Below, piece by piece: positions 26,057 to 34,110 of a stretch of 64,000 nt of DNA. The stretch spans positions 62,001-126,000 of the forward strand of contig DFZK01000003.1 in NCBI GenBank assembly GCA_002382085.1, read 5' to 3'. A program made the translations under genes and the position numbers. Position 1 is the first letter of the stretch. The number at the start of each line of letters is the position of its first letter. The notes below the pieces were generated by a model. That model ran no database searches, had not been told where the DNA came from, and was given only the letters and a program-made list of their open reading frames with translations. Origin of the DNA: Sulfurospirillum sp. UBA4058 (GTDB lineage: Bacteria > Campylobacterota > Campylobacteria > Campylobacterales > Sulfurospirillaceae).

Positions 26057-28108
26057 TTAGAACGTATACTTAACACCTACACCGAAACGTCTTGGGTCGT
26101 TAAAGCCGACACCTCTACCGTACGTAACGATATATGCTTCATCCGTGATATTGGTCATAAATCCGTAAAGATCCCAGTCTTTAAATTTATAGCCGAGTCT
26201 CGCGTTAGCCGTCAAACCGCCGTCGGTTGTCTCAACCTTGCTGTTTCGAATAAAACCGGTCGTACCCCGTCCTTGAAGATCGGCTCGACCGTACCAACCG
26301 CGTGTAGCGATGTATGCAAGACCGAGGTTTGACGTAAAACGCGGCGTATTTTCGATACGTTGACCGTCATAATGCACATTAGCATTGGTATAATCGTCAT
26401 ACTCCGCCTCTATCAGACCGAGTGCGGCGGAAAGTTCGATATGATCCGTTAGCAAATATTTACCGTCAAGCTCGACGCCTTGAGAATGCGCTTTTTTCGC
26501 ATTATCCACAACCGTTATATAACCCACCATCTTGTATACCTGCAAATCTTCGATATTCATCCTAAAGAGGGAAGCGTTTAAACTGTAATCGTCGCCAGTG
26601 TATTTGATACCCACTTCATAATTAACGGATGTTTCGGGTTCAAACGAGGAATCGCTTCCGTCACTGTTGGAATAAAAATTAAATCCTCCCGGAATATACC
26701 CTTTAGAAACAGACACATAGGTCATGAGCGCATCGTTAAATTTATACGATAATGCCGCTTTGGGTAAAAACGTATTCCACGTCTTTTTATCCGCGTAATG
26801 GTGAAGGCTTGTGCCGCCGATAAAACTGTTGTAGTAGTCCGAGTCGATATCGCGGCTCACATGTTGATACCGTCCGCCCAATGTGAGTTCGAGTGTATCG
26901 TAGAGAGGAACGACCGCTTGTGCAAAAGCCGCCGCTGTTTGCGTGTTAATCTCCGATTCGACATTCGCGACACTGGTAAGGAATCGCGCATTACCGTAAG
27001 GGCCTTGGTCTCGTTCTTCATCATCGAGATAAAGCCCCGTGACCCAACGAACGGTTTGATCTTTACTTGATAATCTCAACTCTTCCGTCCATGTTTTGAC
27101 ATCGGATACGATGAGGCTTTTAAGCCCGTCCATACTCGTACCCGACTTATAATCCGCATCGTCTTGGACGTTAAGAGAGAAGTCTTTATGCGTAGTAATC
27201 GATTCTAACGTCGCAAAATCAAAATCGTAATTTAAACGCAAACTCTGTGCATCGGTAGTACGTTCGCGAAATTGGGGAACATCGAAACTGACGTGTTCGT
27301 TATCTTCACGTCGTAAATCATTCAAAGCAACCGTCGAATCAATCGCCATTGCATCCATAAAGTAGTCTTTAAGATGATCGTGCGAAAACGTTAATTTTCC
27401 CGAAAAACGGTCCGTCGGTTTCAAAAGAAGAAAGCCTGATAAGCGTTGGTCTTTTTCTCTGTTCGCATCGTTATTCATACCGGGATAATCGTTGGTAATC
27501 CATCCGTCGTCAAATTTTAACGTACCGTTGACGCCGGCAAATAGTTTATCGTCGATCAAAGCACCGCTTGTATTAAACGTGCTTTGCGAGAAAGTGTAGT
27601 TACCGTATTCGGTGCCGATGCTTCCGTGCCATTCGTTCGTCGGCTCTTTCGTGATAATATTAATAACGCCTCCGATAGCGTCCTTACCGTACAAAGTACC
27701 TTGCGGTCCGCGTAAAACCTCCATTTGCCGTACATTGAGTAAAGAAGGATTGTAATCGTAACGATCGTAATAAGGCACGCCGTCGACATATATTACGACG
27801 GGATTGTTAAACGCGAACGTTGAAGTATTTAGACCTCGAAACGACATCGATTCGGAACCGTTGGCAGAATGTTGAAAACTCATATTAGGGATCTCTTTTG
27901 CCACATCCTCAATTTGGGTAATACGTTTTTCTTCCAATGTCTCTTCGTCTAAAACCGTAATGCTTTGAGGCACGTCTTTGGCTTTTTCCTCTATTTTGTT
28001 GGCACTGACCGTAACGTCTTCAAGTTTGATGACATCTCCATCGGCTAACAAAAACGTACTGGCGATTACCGAGAGCAAAACACCTCTCAATACGCTCTTT
28101 TTTCTCAT
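26057..28108 (-). CDS. TonB-dependent outer-membrane receptor, sister of 6739 and 8901 receptors
   Basis: A 683-residue receptor: signal peptide (LRGVLLSVIASTFLLADG), TonB-box-like LEDVTVSANKIEEKAKDVPQSI, plug motif LRGPQGTLYGKDAIGGVINI and a barrel ending VGVKYTF. It shares the leader-plus-plug signature of the receptors at 6739 and 8901 but sits in a separate locus. The ATG at 28108 has a GAGGAGG site 5 bases away; the in-frame ATG at 28126 has none. A Fur-like box lies 50 bases upstream. A DUF4198 gene and two AraC genes follow on the right. Ligand unknown. Confidence 0.9.
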   Translation of the reverse strand: MRKKSVLRGVLLSVIASTFLLADGDVIKLEDVTVSANKIEEKAKDVPQSITVLDEETLEEKRITQIEDVAKEIPNMSFQHSANGSESMSFRGLNTSTFAFNNPVVIYVDGVPYYDRYDYNPSLLNVRQMEVLRGPQGTLYGKDAIGGVINIITKEPTNEWHGSIGTEYGNYTFSQSTFNTSGALIDDKLFAGVNGTLKFDDGWITNDYPGMNNDANREKDQRLSGFLLLKPTDRFSGKLTFSHDHLKDYFMDAMAIDSTVALNDLRREDNEHVSFDVPQFRERTTDAQSLRLNYDFDFATLESITTHKDFSLNVQDDADYKSGTSMDGLKSLIVSDVKTWTEELRLSSKDQTVRWVTGLYLDDEERDQGPYGNARFLTSVANVESEINTQTAAAFAQAVVPLYDTLELTLGGRYQHVSRDIDSDYYNSFIGGTSLHHYADKKTWNTFLPKAALSYKFNDALMTYVSVSKGYIPGGFNFYSNSDGSDSSFEPETSVNYEVGIKYTGDDYSLNASLFRMNIEDLQVYKMVGYITVVDNAKKAHSQGVELDGKYLLTDHIELSAALGLIEAEYDDYTNANVHYDGQRIENTPRFTSNLGLAYIATRGWYGRADLQGRGTTGFIRNSKVETTDGGLTANARLGYKFKDWDLYGFMTNITDEAYIVTYGRGVGFNDPRRFGVGVKYTF

Positions 28109-28158
28109 CAAGACCTCCTCTTGCACCTATCAATTTTAAAAAGGTATCATAAAATAAT

Positions 28159-28173
28159 AGAGAACGATTATCA
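28159..28173 (-). promoter_or_regulatory. Fur-box-like site before receptor 26057-28108
   Basis: Minus-strand sequence TGATAATCGTTCTCT, 11 of 14 Fur-box positions with a perfect left half, same spacing to the receptor gene as at 11053. Confidence 0.55.
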
Positions 28174-28227
28174 ATAAGTGAATAGTGTTTAAAGGAGTTT
28201 TTTTAGTGATGGAGGGAATTTTGATCG

Positions 28228-28255
28228 TATGAAGAGGTAAAAGCACCTCTTCATA
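28228..28255 (-). terminator. Perfect 11-bp stem-loop after the DUF4198 gene
   Basis: TATGAAGAGGT (28228-28238) pairs perfectly with ACCTCTTCATA (28245-28255) over a 6-base loop, 9 bases past the stop of the gene ending at 28264. It probably terminates that transcript before the receptor promoter; the following bases are only partly T-rich. Confidence 0.6.
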
Positions 28256-28263
28256 TATTGAGA

Positions 28264-29148
28264 CTAATGTTTAACGTTAAACGTTACCGAAGCGGCATTG
28301 ACCGAATAATCTACCTTCCCGTAAAGCTCTTTTAAGGTTCCTTCTTGCGTTACGGGATCTTTATGCAAGCATGAGACGATCCATTGTCCGGTACTTTGAA
28401 CCCTAATGCGCGCTTTCCCTTCTTGAATATATGACATCATCGCAAATCCTTCACTTTGTCCAAACGTACTGCTCGATGCGCTAATATAATCCATACTCGA
28501 AATACCGACATTTAGCGGCTTCCCGTAAAACAGCACTTCAAACTCCACCAAATCTCCAACTTTGACAGCGGAGAGATCCGTCTTGGGAATAATCTCCAGT
28601 CCTTTCCCCGTCGCCCTTGGAGATTCCCATTTTCCAAGTGTTAAATAGGTTTTAGCGAAAGCTTCGTATTGGATAGACATTAGCACGGTTTGAATATCTT
28701 TGATAGTATTTTTGGGCGTCAATTTCAGCCGTTTTTTTCCTGTCGTATCGATATACTCCGTATAATACGTCGGCTTCGATTTGGCTTCGATTTGATAGAC
28801 TCCTTGTTCACTCTCTTTTTTCAAAGCCACTTTTTGAAGCCCGATATCCGCATCGTAAAGGTCAAAATTTGCACTCTTTTGCATCGCCTCTTTTGGTTCG
28901 CTTGAAGGAATCCTCAATTCACTTAACTGACCGTTAGGCGAACGTATCGAAAACGTTTCAATCACGACTTGTCCGTTGGGAGAGTTGATACCGTCGTCAA
29001 TCGGAAGCGTATGCCCCCATCCTAAACTAAGCGTCGTATGCCCAGGTTGATGGTTAAACGATTCAAACGAATTTACCCAAAGCGTATGGGCAAATAAATG
29101 ACTTGCCGTGACCAATAAGGCAACCGCCATCTTTCTTCTTAAATACAT
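28264..29148 (-). CDS. DUF4198 periplasmic protein
   Basis: A 294-residue exported protein: signal peptide (MAVALLVTASHLFA) followed at once by HTLWVNSFESFNHQPGH, the usual start of mature DUF4198 proteins, and two beta-sandwich-like halves. Family members are periplasmic, often near TonB receptors or Ni/Co uptake genes, and are thought to bind metal or chelates through N-terminal His residues. AAGGAG precedes the ATG. A weak Fur-like dyad lies in the divergent promoter shared with the AraC gene at 29273. The exact ligand is unknown. Confidence 0.75.
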   Translation of the reverse strand: MYLRRKMAVALLVTASHLFAHTLWVNSFESFNHQPGHTTLSLGWGHTLPIDDGINSPNGQVVIETFSIRSPNGQLSELRIPSSEPKEAMQKSANFDLYDADIGLQKVALKKESEQGVYQIEAKSKPTYYTEYIDTTGKKRLKLTPKNTIKDIQTVLMSIQYEAFAKTYLTLGKWESPRATGKGLEIIPKTDLSAVKVGDLVEFEVLFYGKPLNVGISSMDYISASSSTFGQSEGFAMMSYIQEGKARIRVQSTGQWIVSCLHKDPVTQEGTLKELYGKVDYSVNAASVTFNVKH

Positions 29149-29209
29149 GTTTTATTCTCCTTTAATTTTCATTCTATTTAATCTGCATAAAGGAAGATCA
29201 TACTATAAT

Positions 29210-29224
29210 TGAGATCTATTCTCA
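29210..29224. promoter_or_regulatory. Weak Fur-box-like dyad between DUF4198 and AraC genes
   Basis: TGAGATCTATTCTCA is a near-perfect dyad (TGAGA/TCTCA) but matches only 10 of 14 Fur-box positions. It lies midway between the divergent genes, so it could control both. Confidence 0.45.
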
Positions 29225-29272
29225 ATATTTAAATAATGTTTGAAGGATTTATTTTAGTGCCGGAGGGATTTT

Positions 29273-30283
29273 ATGACATACACAATCTCGTCCAATGAGT
29301 TTTCCGACAATCTCGTAGGACTTTGTATGCCAAGCCGCACGCGAAGCCTAACGTACGAAACCATTTTAAAACGACACGGAAACGTAAACTGGACATGCTT
29401 CAACACCGGACACGGTTTGATTTACTGCTCTTTAAACGCCCTCTTTCATAACGATACGCGCATTGAAGAGAGAGTAGACGACGATTATCTTTTTTTCGCC
29501 TTTAATCAAGGAGCGTCAGCATTTGTACGAAACGTATCCAAGGATCGAAACATCCATATCAACCGCCGTCAATGTTTTTCAGGGCAGATGCGAGAAGGAC
29601 ATCACGCATACGGTTTATACGCTAAAGGGGAAATGCACTCTACGCATTTCATTTTGATTGATCAAACATTTTTACAAAGTTTTTGTTTGGAAAATGAAAA
29701 GCTCATCGGAGACCCTAGCGTATGTCCGATGTTTGAAAGCACTTACTGCACACTTCATCGCACACAAGGAATCAATCGCGAGCAATGCGCCCTGTTGCAT
29801 CATCTTTCTCATACTTCGCATGCTTTAGACGATTCGTTTCAAGCACTCTATCTAGAATCCAAAATATTGGAACTCGCCTATGCGACGTTCGCACCGAACT
29901 CTTCCGTCAAACAGGCGACAAGTGATCAGGAGATTCGTCTATCGAGCGATGACGTCAAATCTCTCGAAAAAGCCAAAAAACTTCTTTTAAGCTCCCTGCA
30001 AAATCCGCCTTCAATTAAAGAGCTTGCGTACAAATCGGCTATCAACGAGTTTAAACTTAAAAAAGGGTTTAAAACGTTTTTTGGCACGACGATTTACGGT
30101 ATGTTGCACGAGCACCGCCTGGAGCAAGCCAAAACGCTCTTACAACACAACGATATGAGCGTGCAAGAAGCCGCTCAAATGGTCGGATATAAAAGTTTTA
30201 GTCACTTTAGCAAGATTTTCAAAGATCGCTACGGTATGCTACCCGTTCATGCCCGTTCCTACAAACAAATGTTTTACATGTAA
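29273..30283 (+). CDS. AraC-family transcriptional regulator, first of a tandem pair
   Basis: A 336-residue PchR-like regulator. The N-terminal part contains WTCFNTGHGLIYCSLNALFHN; the C-terminal helix-turn-helix pair covers about residues 232-330 (NPPSIKELAYKSAINEFKLKKGFKTFFG and MSVQEAAQMVGYKSFSHFSKIFKDRYG). A GGAGGG site precedes the ATG. It is 11 bases from a paralogue. The gene ends inside TTACATGTAA (30274-30283), the same ending as the AraC gene at 14245. Probably senses a ferri-siderophore and activates the nearby receptor. Confidence 0.85.
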   Translation: MTYTISSNEFSDNLVGLCMPSRTRSLTYETILKRHGNVNWTCFNTGHGLIYCSLNALFHNDTRIEERVDDDYLFFAFNQGASAFVRNVSKDRNIHINRRQCFSGQMREGHHAYGLYAKGEMHSTHFILIDQTFLQSFCLENEKLIGDPSVCPMFESTYCTLHRTQGINREQCALLHHLSHTSHALDDSFQALYLESKILELAYATFAPNSSVKQATSDQEIRLSSDDVKSLEKAKKLLLSSLQNPPSIKELAYKSAINEFKLKKGFKTFFGTTIYGMLHEHRLEQAKTLLQHNDMSVQEAAQMVGYKSFSHFSKIFKDRYGMLPVHARSYKQMFYM

Positions 30284-30294
30284 AGGATTTTTAG

Positions 30295-31251
30295 ATGGCA
30301 ATCACTCTCTCATGCAACGATTTTTTTAAAGCGATGCCCGAGCTTTTTAATACGAAAAGCCCCCGTTCCGTCGGTAAAACATCACTATTAGAGCCTTACG
30401 GTAATGTTTCGTTAACGTACTTCAACACGGGAAACGGTATCGCGTATGGGGCATTTGAAGGCGTCTTTTACGAAGAGATGCACCTGCAATCGGACGAAAT
30501 GAAAGAGCAGTCGTTTCTCTACTTTAATCTCGGCGATGAGCTATGTTTTCAATCACTCAACGATAAAGCAGCATTTTCGATGCGCCAACAGAGTATGATT
30601 CAAGGAACGATTCACGAAGGGTTGCACTCTTTGGGCATTTACGAAAAAAATAAACACTATTCGTGCCATACGCTCATTGTCGATAAAACGCTTTTAGATT
30701 CATTACGTACCTACGAAACGTCGATGGTAGAAGGCTATTTTCAAATCGAAACTTACCAAGCGATGAAAAAGCAGCAATGTGTTTTGCTAGAACACCTCAT
30801 GCAACAAAAAATGCTGCAGGGTCCTTTGCAAGAACTGTACTTGGAGTCGAAACTGCTTGAACTGGTGTATCAAACGTTTGATACGCCCTCTTTAAATATC
30901 GACACGGAACTCTCTCATGACGATTGTAAAGCCCTAAACAAAGCCAAATATATCCTCCTTTGCGACCTTGCCAATCCGCCTTCGCTTAAAACCTTAGCCA
31001 GACAATGCGCACTCAATGAATTTAAACTCAAACAAGGATTTAAAAAACTTTTCGGTACCACGGTTTACGGCTTGGTGCATACCAAGCGACTGGAAAAAGC
31101 CAAAGAATTTTTGGAAAAGCAGGAGATTTCGGTGCAAGAAGCGGCGTTACATGTAGGCTATAAAAGCCTCAGCCATTTTAGCAAAGCCTTTAAAGAGCGT
31201 TACGGGAAATTCCCGTTGGAACTCAAAAAAGAGCGAAAATACTACCGTTAA
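30295..31251 (+). CDS. AraC-family transcriptional regulator, second of a tandem pair
   Basis: A 318-residue paralogue of the preceding gene. Both share the central NTGNGIAYGAFEGVFY-like block, LQELYLESKLLELVY, and the DNA-binding half (NPPSLKTLARQCALNEFKLKQGFKKLFG, ISVQEAALHVGYKSLSHFSKAFKERYG). Divergence in the sensing half suggests different inducers. AAGGA precedes the ATG. It converges on the EAL gene at 31272. The target genes cannot be told from sequence; the receptor at 26057 and DUF4198 are the nearest candidates. Confidence 0.85.
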   Translation: MAITLSCNDFFKAMPELFNTKSPRSVGKTSLLEPYGNVSLTYFNTGNGIAYGAFEGVFYEEMHLQSDEMKEQSFLYFNLGDELCFQSLNDKAAFSMRQQSMIQGTIHEGLHSLGIYEKNKHYSCHTLIVDKTLLDSLRTYETSMVEGYFQIETYQAMKKQQCVLLEHLMQQKMLQGPLQELYLESKLLELVYQTFDTPSLNIDTELSHDDCKALNKAKYILLCDLANPPSLKTLARQCALNEFKLKQGFKKLFGTTVYGLVHTKRLEKAKEFLEKQEISVQEAALHVGYKSLSHFSKAFKERYGKFPLELKKERKYYR

Positions 31252-31271
31252 CCCACCTCAACGTCGCGCGC

Positions 31272-32009
31272 CTATCGAGGCGAATGAATATTAAGGTGTT
31301 TAAAGATGTAGCCTTGCACGAAATCGACATCCAAAGCGCGTGCTAACGCAAAGTCCTCTTCGCTTTCGACGCCTTCTAAAATCGTTCGTTTCTGTTGGGC
31401 TTTCGCAAAGCTCAAAAAGCCCTTTAAGATCTCTTTATAGTCCTCGCAGATTCGCATTTTCAAAAGCCACGTACGATCGAATTTTAAAAAATGTGCCCGA
31501 TGCGTTAGGTCGAAACAAAAAGGTTTTTTATCGTTACCGATGTCGTCTTGTGCGATGACGATGCCGCTTTTTTGAAGTTCGTCCAAGCAATGTGAAAGCA
31601 ATGCCGTTTGCATGTCGTCGGTATTTTCGGTCACTTCGACGCAAATATTTTCGACCTCTTCAAACAAATCGCGCCAATAAGTTATCTTCTCGCCGTCGCT
31701 AAAGTTGTGCGGATCGATATTGACAAATAAAATACCCTCGTTCGGGCGATGCTTTAATTGAACGTCTTTCAATTCGCGCTCCAACCGAAAAAAAAGCTCT
31801 TTAACGTGGTGTGCGACTTCCAGAACCGGCGAAGGCGGAACCGATACGCCGTTGAGGCTAAAGCGCGCCAATGCTTCGTAGCCGAAGATTCCGCCTTCTT
31901 TCATGTCGATAATGGGTTCGTATTCCGCCCAAAAACTTTTCTGATCCAACATCCTGCGAACGTCGTCGTAGTTCAAGGCATGCTCTTTTCTCAAGTGTGA
32001 AGAAGACAT
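31272..32009 (-). CDS. EAL-domain cyclic-di-GMP phosphodiesterase, single domain
   Basis: A 245-residue stand-alone EAL domain without membrane segment or sensor. Catalytic signatures are present: YEALARF (the EAL), FVNIDPH, VEVTEN, AQDDIGND, LKFDR, LEGVES and FVQGY. The loop-6 motif normally DDFGTG reads DDIGND, so activity may be altered although both metal-binding Asp remain. It would hydrolyse c-di-GMP in the cytoplasm. No cyclase lies next to it. Confidence 0.82.
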   Translation of the reverse strand: MSSSHLRKEHALNYDDVRRMLDQKSFWAEYEPIIDMKEGGIFGYEALARFSLNGVSVPPSPVLEVAHHVKELFFRLERELKDVQLKHRPNEGILFVNIDPHNFSDGEKITYWRDLFEEVENICVEVTENTDDMQTALLSHCLDELQKSGIVIAQDDIGNDKKPFCFDLTHRAHFLKFDRTWLLKMRICEDYKEILKGFLSFAKAQQKRTILEGVESEEDFALARALDVDFVQGYIFKHLNIHSPR

Positions 32010-32029
32010 GAAGTCCTCCCTTTTTTAGT

Positions 32030-32338
32030 CTATTTTTCGAGGATACAACCGCCCGGATTGTACTTTTTACACAACTCGCAAAAAACGGAACTTTCGCTTC
32101 GTTTCGCACAGATAAATTCAATCGCTTTGCGTTTGGCTTCGTTTTTGAACTTATTCATCGCGTTGTGGTTCAAAAAGTTGGTCAACATAATGACCAGCGT
32201 CACGTCTTGAGGAATCTCTTTTTTGACGACCGAAGGATTTCGCGCATCCCAATGCGTAATTTTTTGAAAAGAGAAATCTTGCAACACGGACGTAATCGAA
32301 TCTATTTTATCTCCGCCGATAACCAATACTGCTGACAT
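32030..32338 (-). CDS. DUF2325 protein
   Basis: A 102-residue cytoplasmic protein starting MSAVLVIGGDKIDSI, the hallmark of DUF2325, with three Cys near the C-terminus (FCELCKKYNPGGC) that could bind a metal or cluster. The ATG at 32338 has a perfect AAGGAG site; an upstream in-frame ATG at 32386 would add 16 residues without support. Two Fur-like boxes lie in the divergent region with ynfA. Function of the family is unknown. Confidence 0.7.
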   Translation of the reverse strand: MSAVLVIGGDKIDSITSVLQDFSFQKITHWDARNPSVVKKEIPQDVTLVIMLTNFLNHNAMNKFKNEAKRKAIEFICAKRSESSVFCELCKKYNPGGCILEK

Positions 32339-32351
32339 TGTTTCTCCTTTT

Positions 32352-32366
32352 TGATAATTGTTATTG
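32352..32366. promoter_or_regulatory. Fur-box-like site before DUF2325 gene
   Basis: TGATAATTGTTATTG matches 11 of 14 Fur-box positions, 14 bases upstream of the DUF2325 start. Confidence 0.5.
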
Positions 32367-32403
32367 AAATAATACGTGATCTTCACTTAAAGTTTTATAA
32401 CTT

Positions 32404-32418
32404 TGAGAACTATTATCA
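32404..32418. promoter_or_regulatory. Fur-box-like site before ynfA
   Basis: TGAGAACTATTATCA matches 12 of 14 Fur-box positions, 42 bases upstream of the ynfA start and 38 bases from the other box, so the divergent promoters may each carry one site. Confidence 0.55.
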
Positions 32419-32459
32419 TATTATTTACGCTATACTTCCCATTTTGGAGGAATCACGGT

Positions 32460-32786
32460 ATGGAAACGATCAAATCGCTGGGTTATTTTCTTTTGGCAGG
32501 ACTTTTTGAAATCGGCGGCGGTTATCTCATTTGGCTTTGGCTACGCGAAGATAAGAGCATCGTTTACGCACTCTTAGGTGCGGTTATTTTGGTGCTTTAC
32601 GGTGTCGTACCGACCCTGCAACCCGCCAATTTCGGACGCGTTTATGCCGCATACGGCGGCGTGTTTATCGCTCTTTCATTGCTCTGGGGCTGGAAAATCG
32701 ATGGGATTACCCCCGACGCATACGATCTTTTAGGCGGAGCAATCGCGCTTCTCGGTGTCGGTATTATCATGTACGCACCGCGTTAA
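32460..32786 (+). CDS. ynfA: YnfA/UPF0060 small membrane protein
   Basis: A 108-residue protein with four membrane helices and the family signature FEIGGGYLIWLWLRE and PTLQPANFGRVYAAYGG. It resembles small multidrug resistance proteins in size and topology, but its substrate is unknown. The ATG at 32460 follows GGAGG by 9 bases; upstream in-frame starts would add a non-family extension. Confidence 0.85.
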   Translation: METIKSLGYFLLAGLFEIGGGYLIWLWLREDKSIVYALLGAVILVLYGVVPTLQPANFGRVYAAYGGVFIALSLLWGWKIDGITPDAYDLLGGAIALLGVGIIMYAPR

Positions 32787-32857
32787 AAAGCGCAACTCAG
32801 TCGCTCTAAATCTTTTCAAGGGTACAATACCGTCATCTTTTGAAAATTGAGCCTTAC

Positions 32858-33364
32858 ATGTCAAAAATTTGCGTCTGTTTACTCGTGTGCGCCTGTAGCG
32901 TATTTGCACATCCGCATACGTTTATTACGGTTTCCCTCGATCTAAACGAAACGGATATGAACGTTCGATGGCTTTTTGACGAAATGACCTCGCAAAGTTT
33001 ACTCGAAGATTTCGATGCCGATCGCAACGGCATTTTTTCGCCCAAAGAGACCGAAACCTTTCAAAAAGAGGTTTTTAACGACCTTAAACAATTTTCATTC
33101 TTCACGCACCTCAAAGTTTCAGGCAAATCTATCCCTTTAAAACCGACGCGACTTTTTCTTTGGCGCGAAAACAACGCTTTTGGTGTAGAATTTCACGTGG
33201 ATTTAAAACCTTACGTTCATCAAAAAAAGGCGATCGGTTTTTGGGACGAATCGTTTTTATGTGCCTTGTCGCTCGAAAAAGAGCAGATTCGCTCCTCTGT
33301 AAAGTACACGCTTAAAGAGGTCGATAACGCCTATTACTACGGATATTTATTGGAGTTTTTATGA
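32858..33364 (+). CDS. DUF1007 periplasmic protein with EF-hand-like loop
   Basis: A 168-residue exported protein: short signal peptide (ICVCLLVCACSVFAHPH) and mature start HPHTFI typical of DUF1007. The loop DFDADRNGIFSPKE has the spacing of a calcium-binding EF-hand. The gene overlaps the transporter at 33361 by 4 bases (ATGA). DUF1007 proteins are regularly encoded beside RcnA-like metal transporters and probably act as periplasmic partners. The ATG at 32858 removes an upstream TTG-initiated extension. Confidence 0.78.
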   Translation: MSKICVCLLVCACSVFAHPHTFITVSLDLNETDMNVRWLFDEMTSQSLLEDFDADRNGIFSPKETETFQKEVFNDLKQFSFFTHLKVSGKSIPLKPTRLFLWRENNAFGVEFHVDLKPYVHQKKAIGFWDESFLCALSLEKEQIRSSVKYTLKEVDNAYYYGYLLEFL

Positions 33365-34110
33365 TGCTTTCAACCCTTGCAAATACCTTTGCCCAAGCCA
33401 ATCACTCTTTCAACACGGCCATTGCCGAACATTTCCACGCCATTGATAGCGGGCATTTTCAACCCGCGTTGCTGATTATCGTATTGGCGTTTGGATACGG
33501 CGTCGTTCATGCACTAGGACCCGGACACGGAAAAGCCTTGGTGGCGGGATACCTTTTAGCCAACCCTTCCAAGCGAAGCCACGTCTTTCAAATCGGCTTT
33601 CTGATCGCTCTTGTTCACACGCTCTCCGCCCTCGTCGTTACGTTGTGCGCCGCGTACCTCATGAACGTCAGCGCCAATAGGCTTTTTCGAGACGTCAATC
33701 CTCCCTTGTTTCAACTCTCCGGAGGACTTATCCTGCTTTTGGGCTGTTGGCTCGTGTATAGCGTTTTTAAAGAACGCCGCATCGCTAGCGAATCCGTCGC
33801 CGCGCATACCAGCCGCTTCGGCGTCGTGATGCTTGCGGGCGTCGTTCCTTGTCCCGGCGTCATTACGCTTTCCTTTTTTGCGATCACGCTCGGACATATG
33901 GGCATCGGTATGGTCGCGGCATTTTTTATGAGCTTAGGAATGGGGCTTAGTATCTCTTTGGCGGGACTTCTTGCGCAAAGCGTTCAAGCCTCTAAAGCAA
34001 TCGTAACGCAACCAAAATGGTTTTGGGCGATCCGATTTTTGGGTGCTTTGTGCGTCGTGCTTCTTGGGCTTTGGTTTTTAACGCATCCTATTCCACAAAG
34101 GGCATTTTAA
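33361..34110 (+). CDS. RcnA/NiCoT-like metal transporter
   Basis: A 249-residue protein of about six membrane helices with the family motif HALGPGHGKALVAGYLL after helix 1 and VVPCPGVITLSFF later, both diagnostic of the nickel/cobalt transporter superfamily that includes RcnA (efflux). It lacks the His-rich loop of RcnA. It is sandwiched between two DUF1007-bearing genes. The metal cannot be read from sequence; Ni, Co, Fe or Zn are possible. Confidence 0.82.
   Translation: MMLSTLANTFAQANHSFNTAIAEHFHAIDSGHFQPALLIIVLAFGYGVVHALGPGHGKALVAGYLLANPSKRSHVFQIGFLIALVHTLSALVVTLCAAYLMNVSANRLFRDVNPPLFQLSGGLILLLGCWLVYSVFKERRIASESVAAHTSRFGVVMLAGVVPCPGVITLSFFAITLGHMGIGMVAAFFMSLGMGLSISLAGLLAQSVQASKAIVTQPKWFWAIRFLGALCVVLLGLWFLTHPIPQRAF

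Noticed and set aside
32460..32786. YnfA as a proven multidrug efflux pump
   Set aside because: Only the size and topology agree; the family function is not settled.
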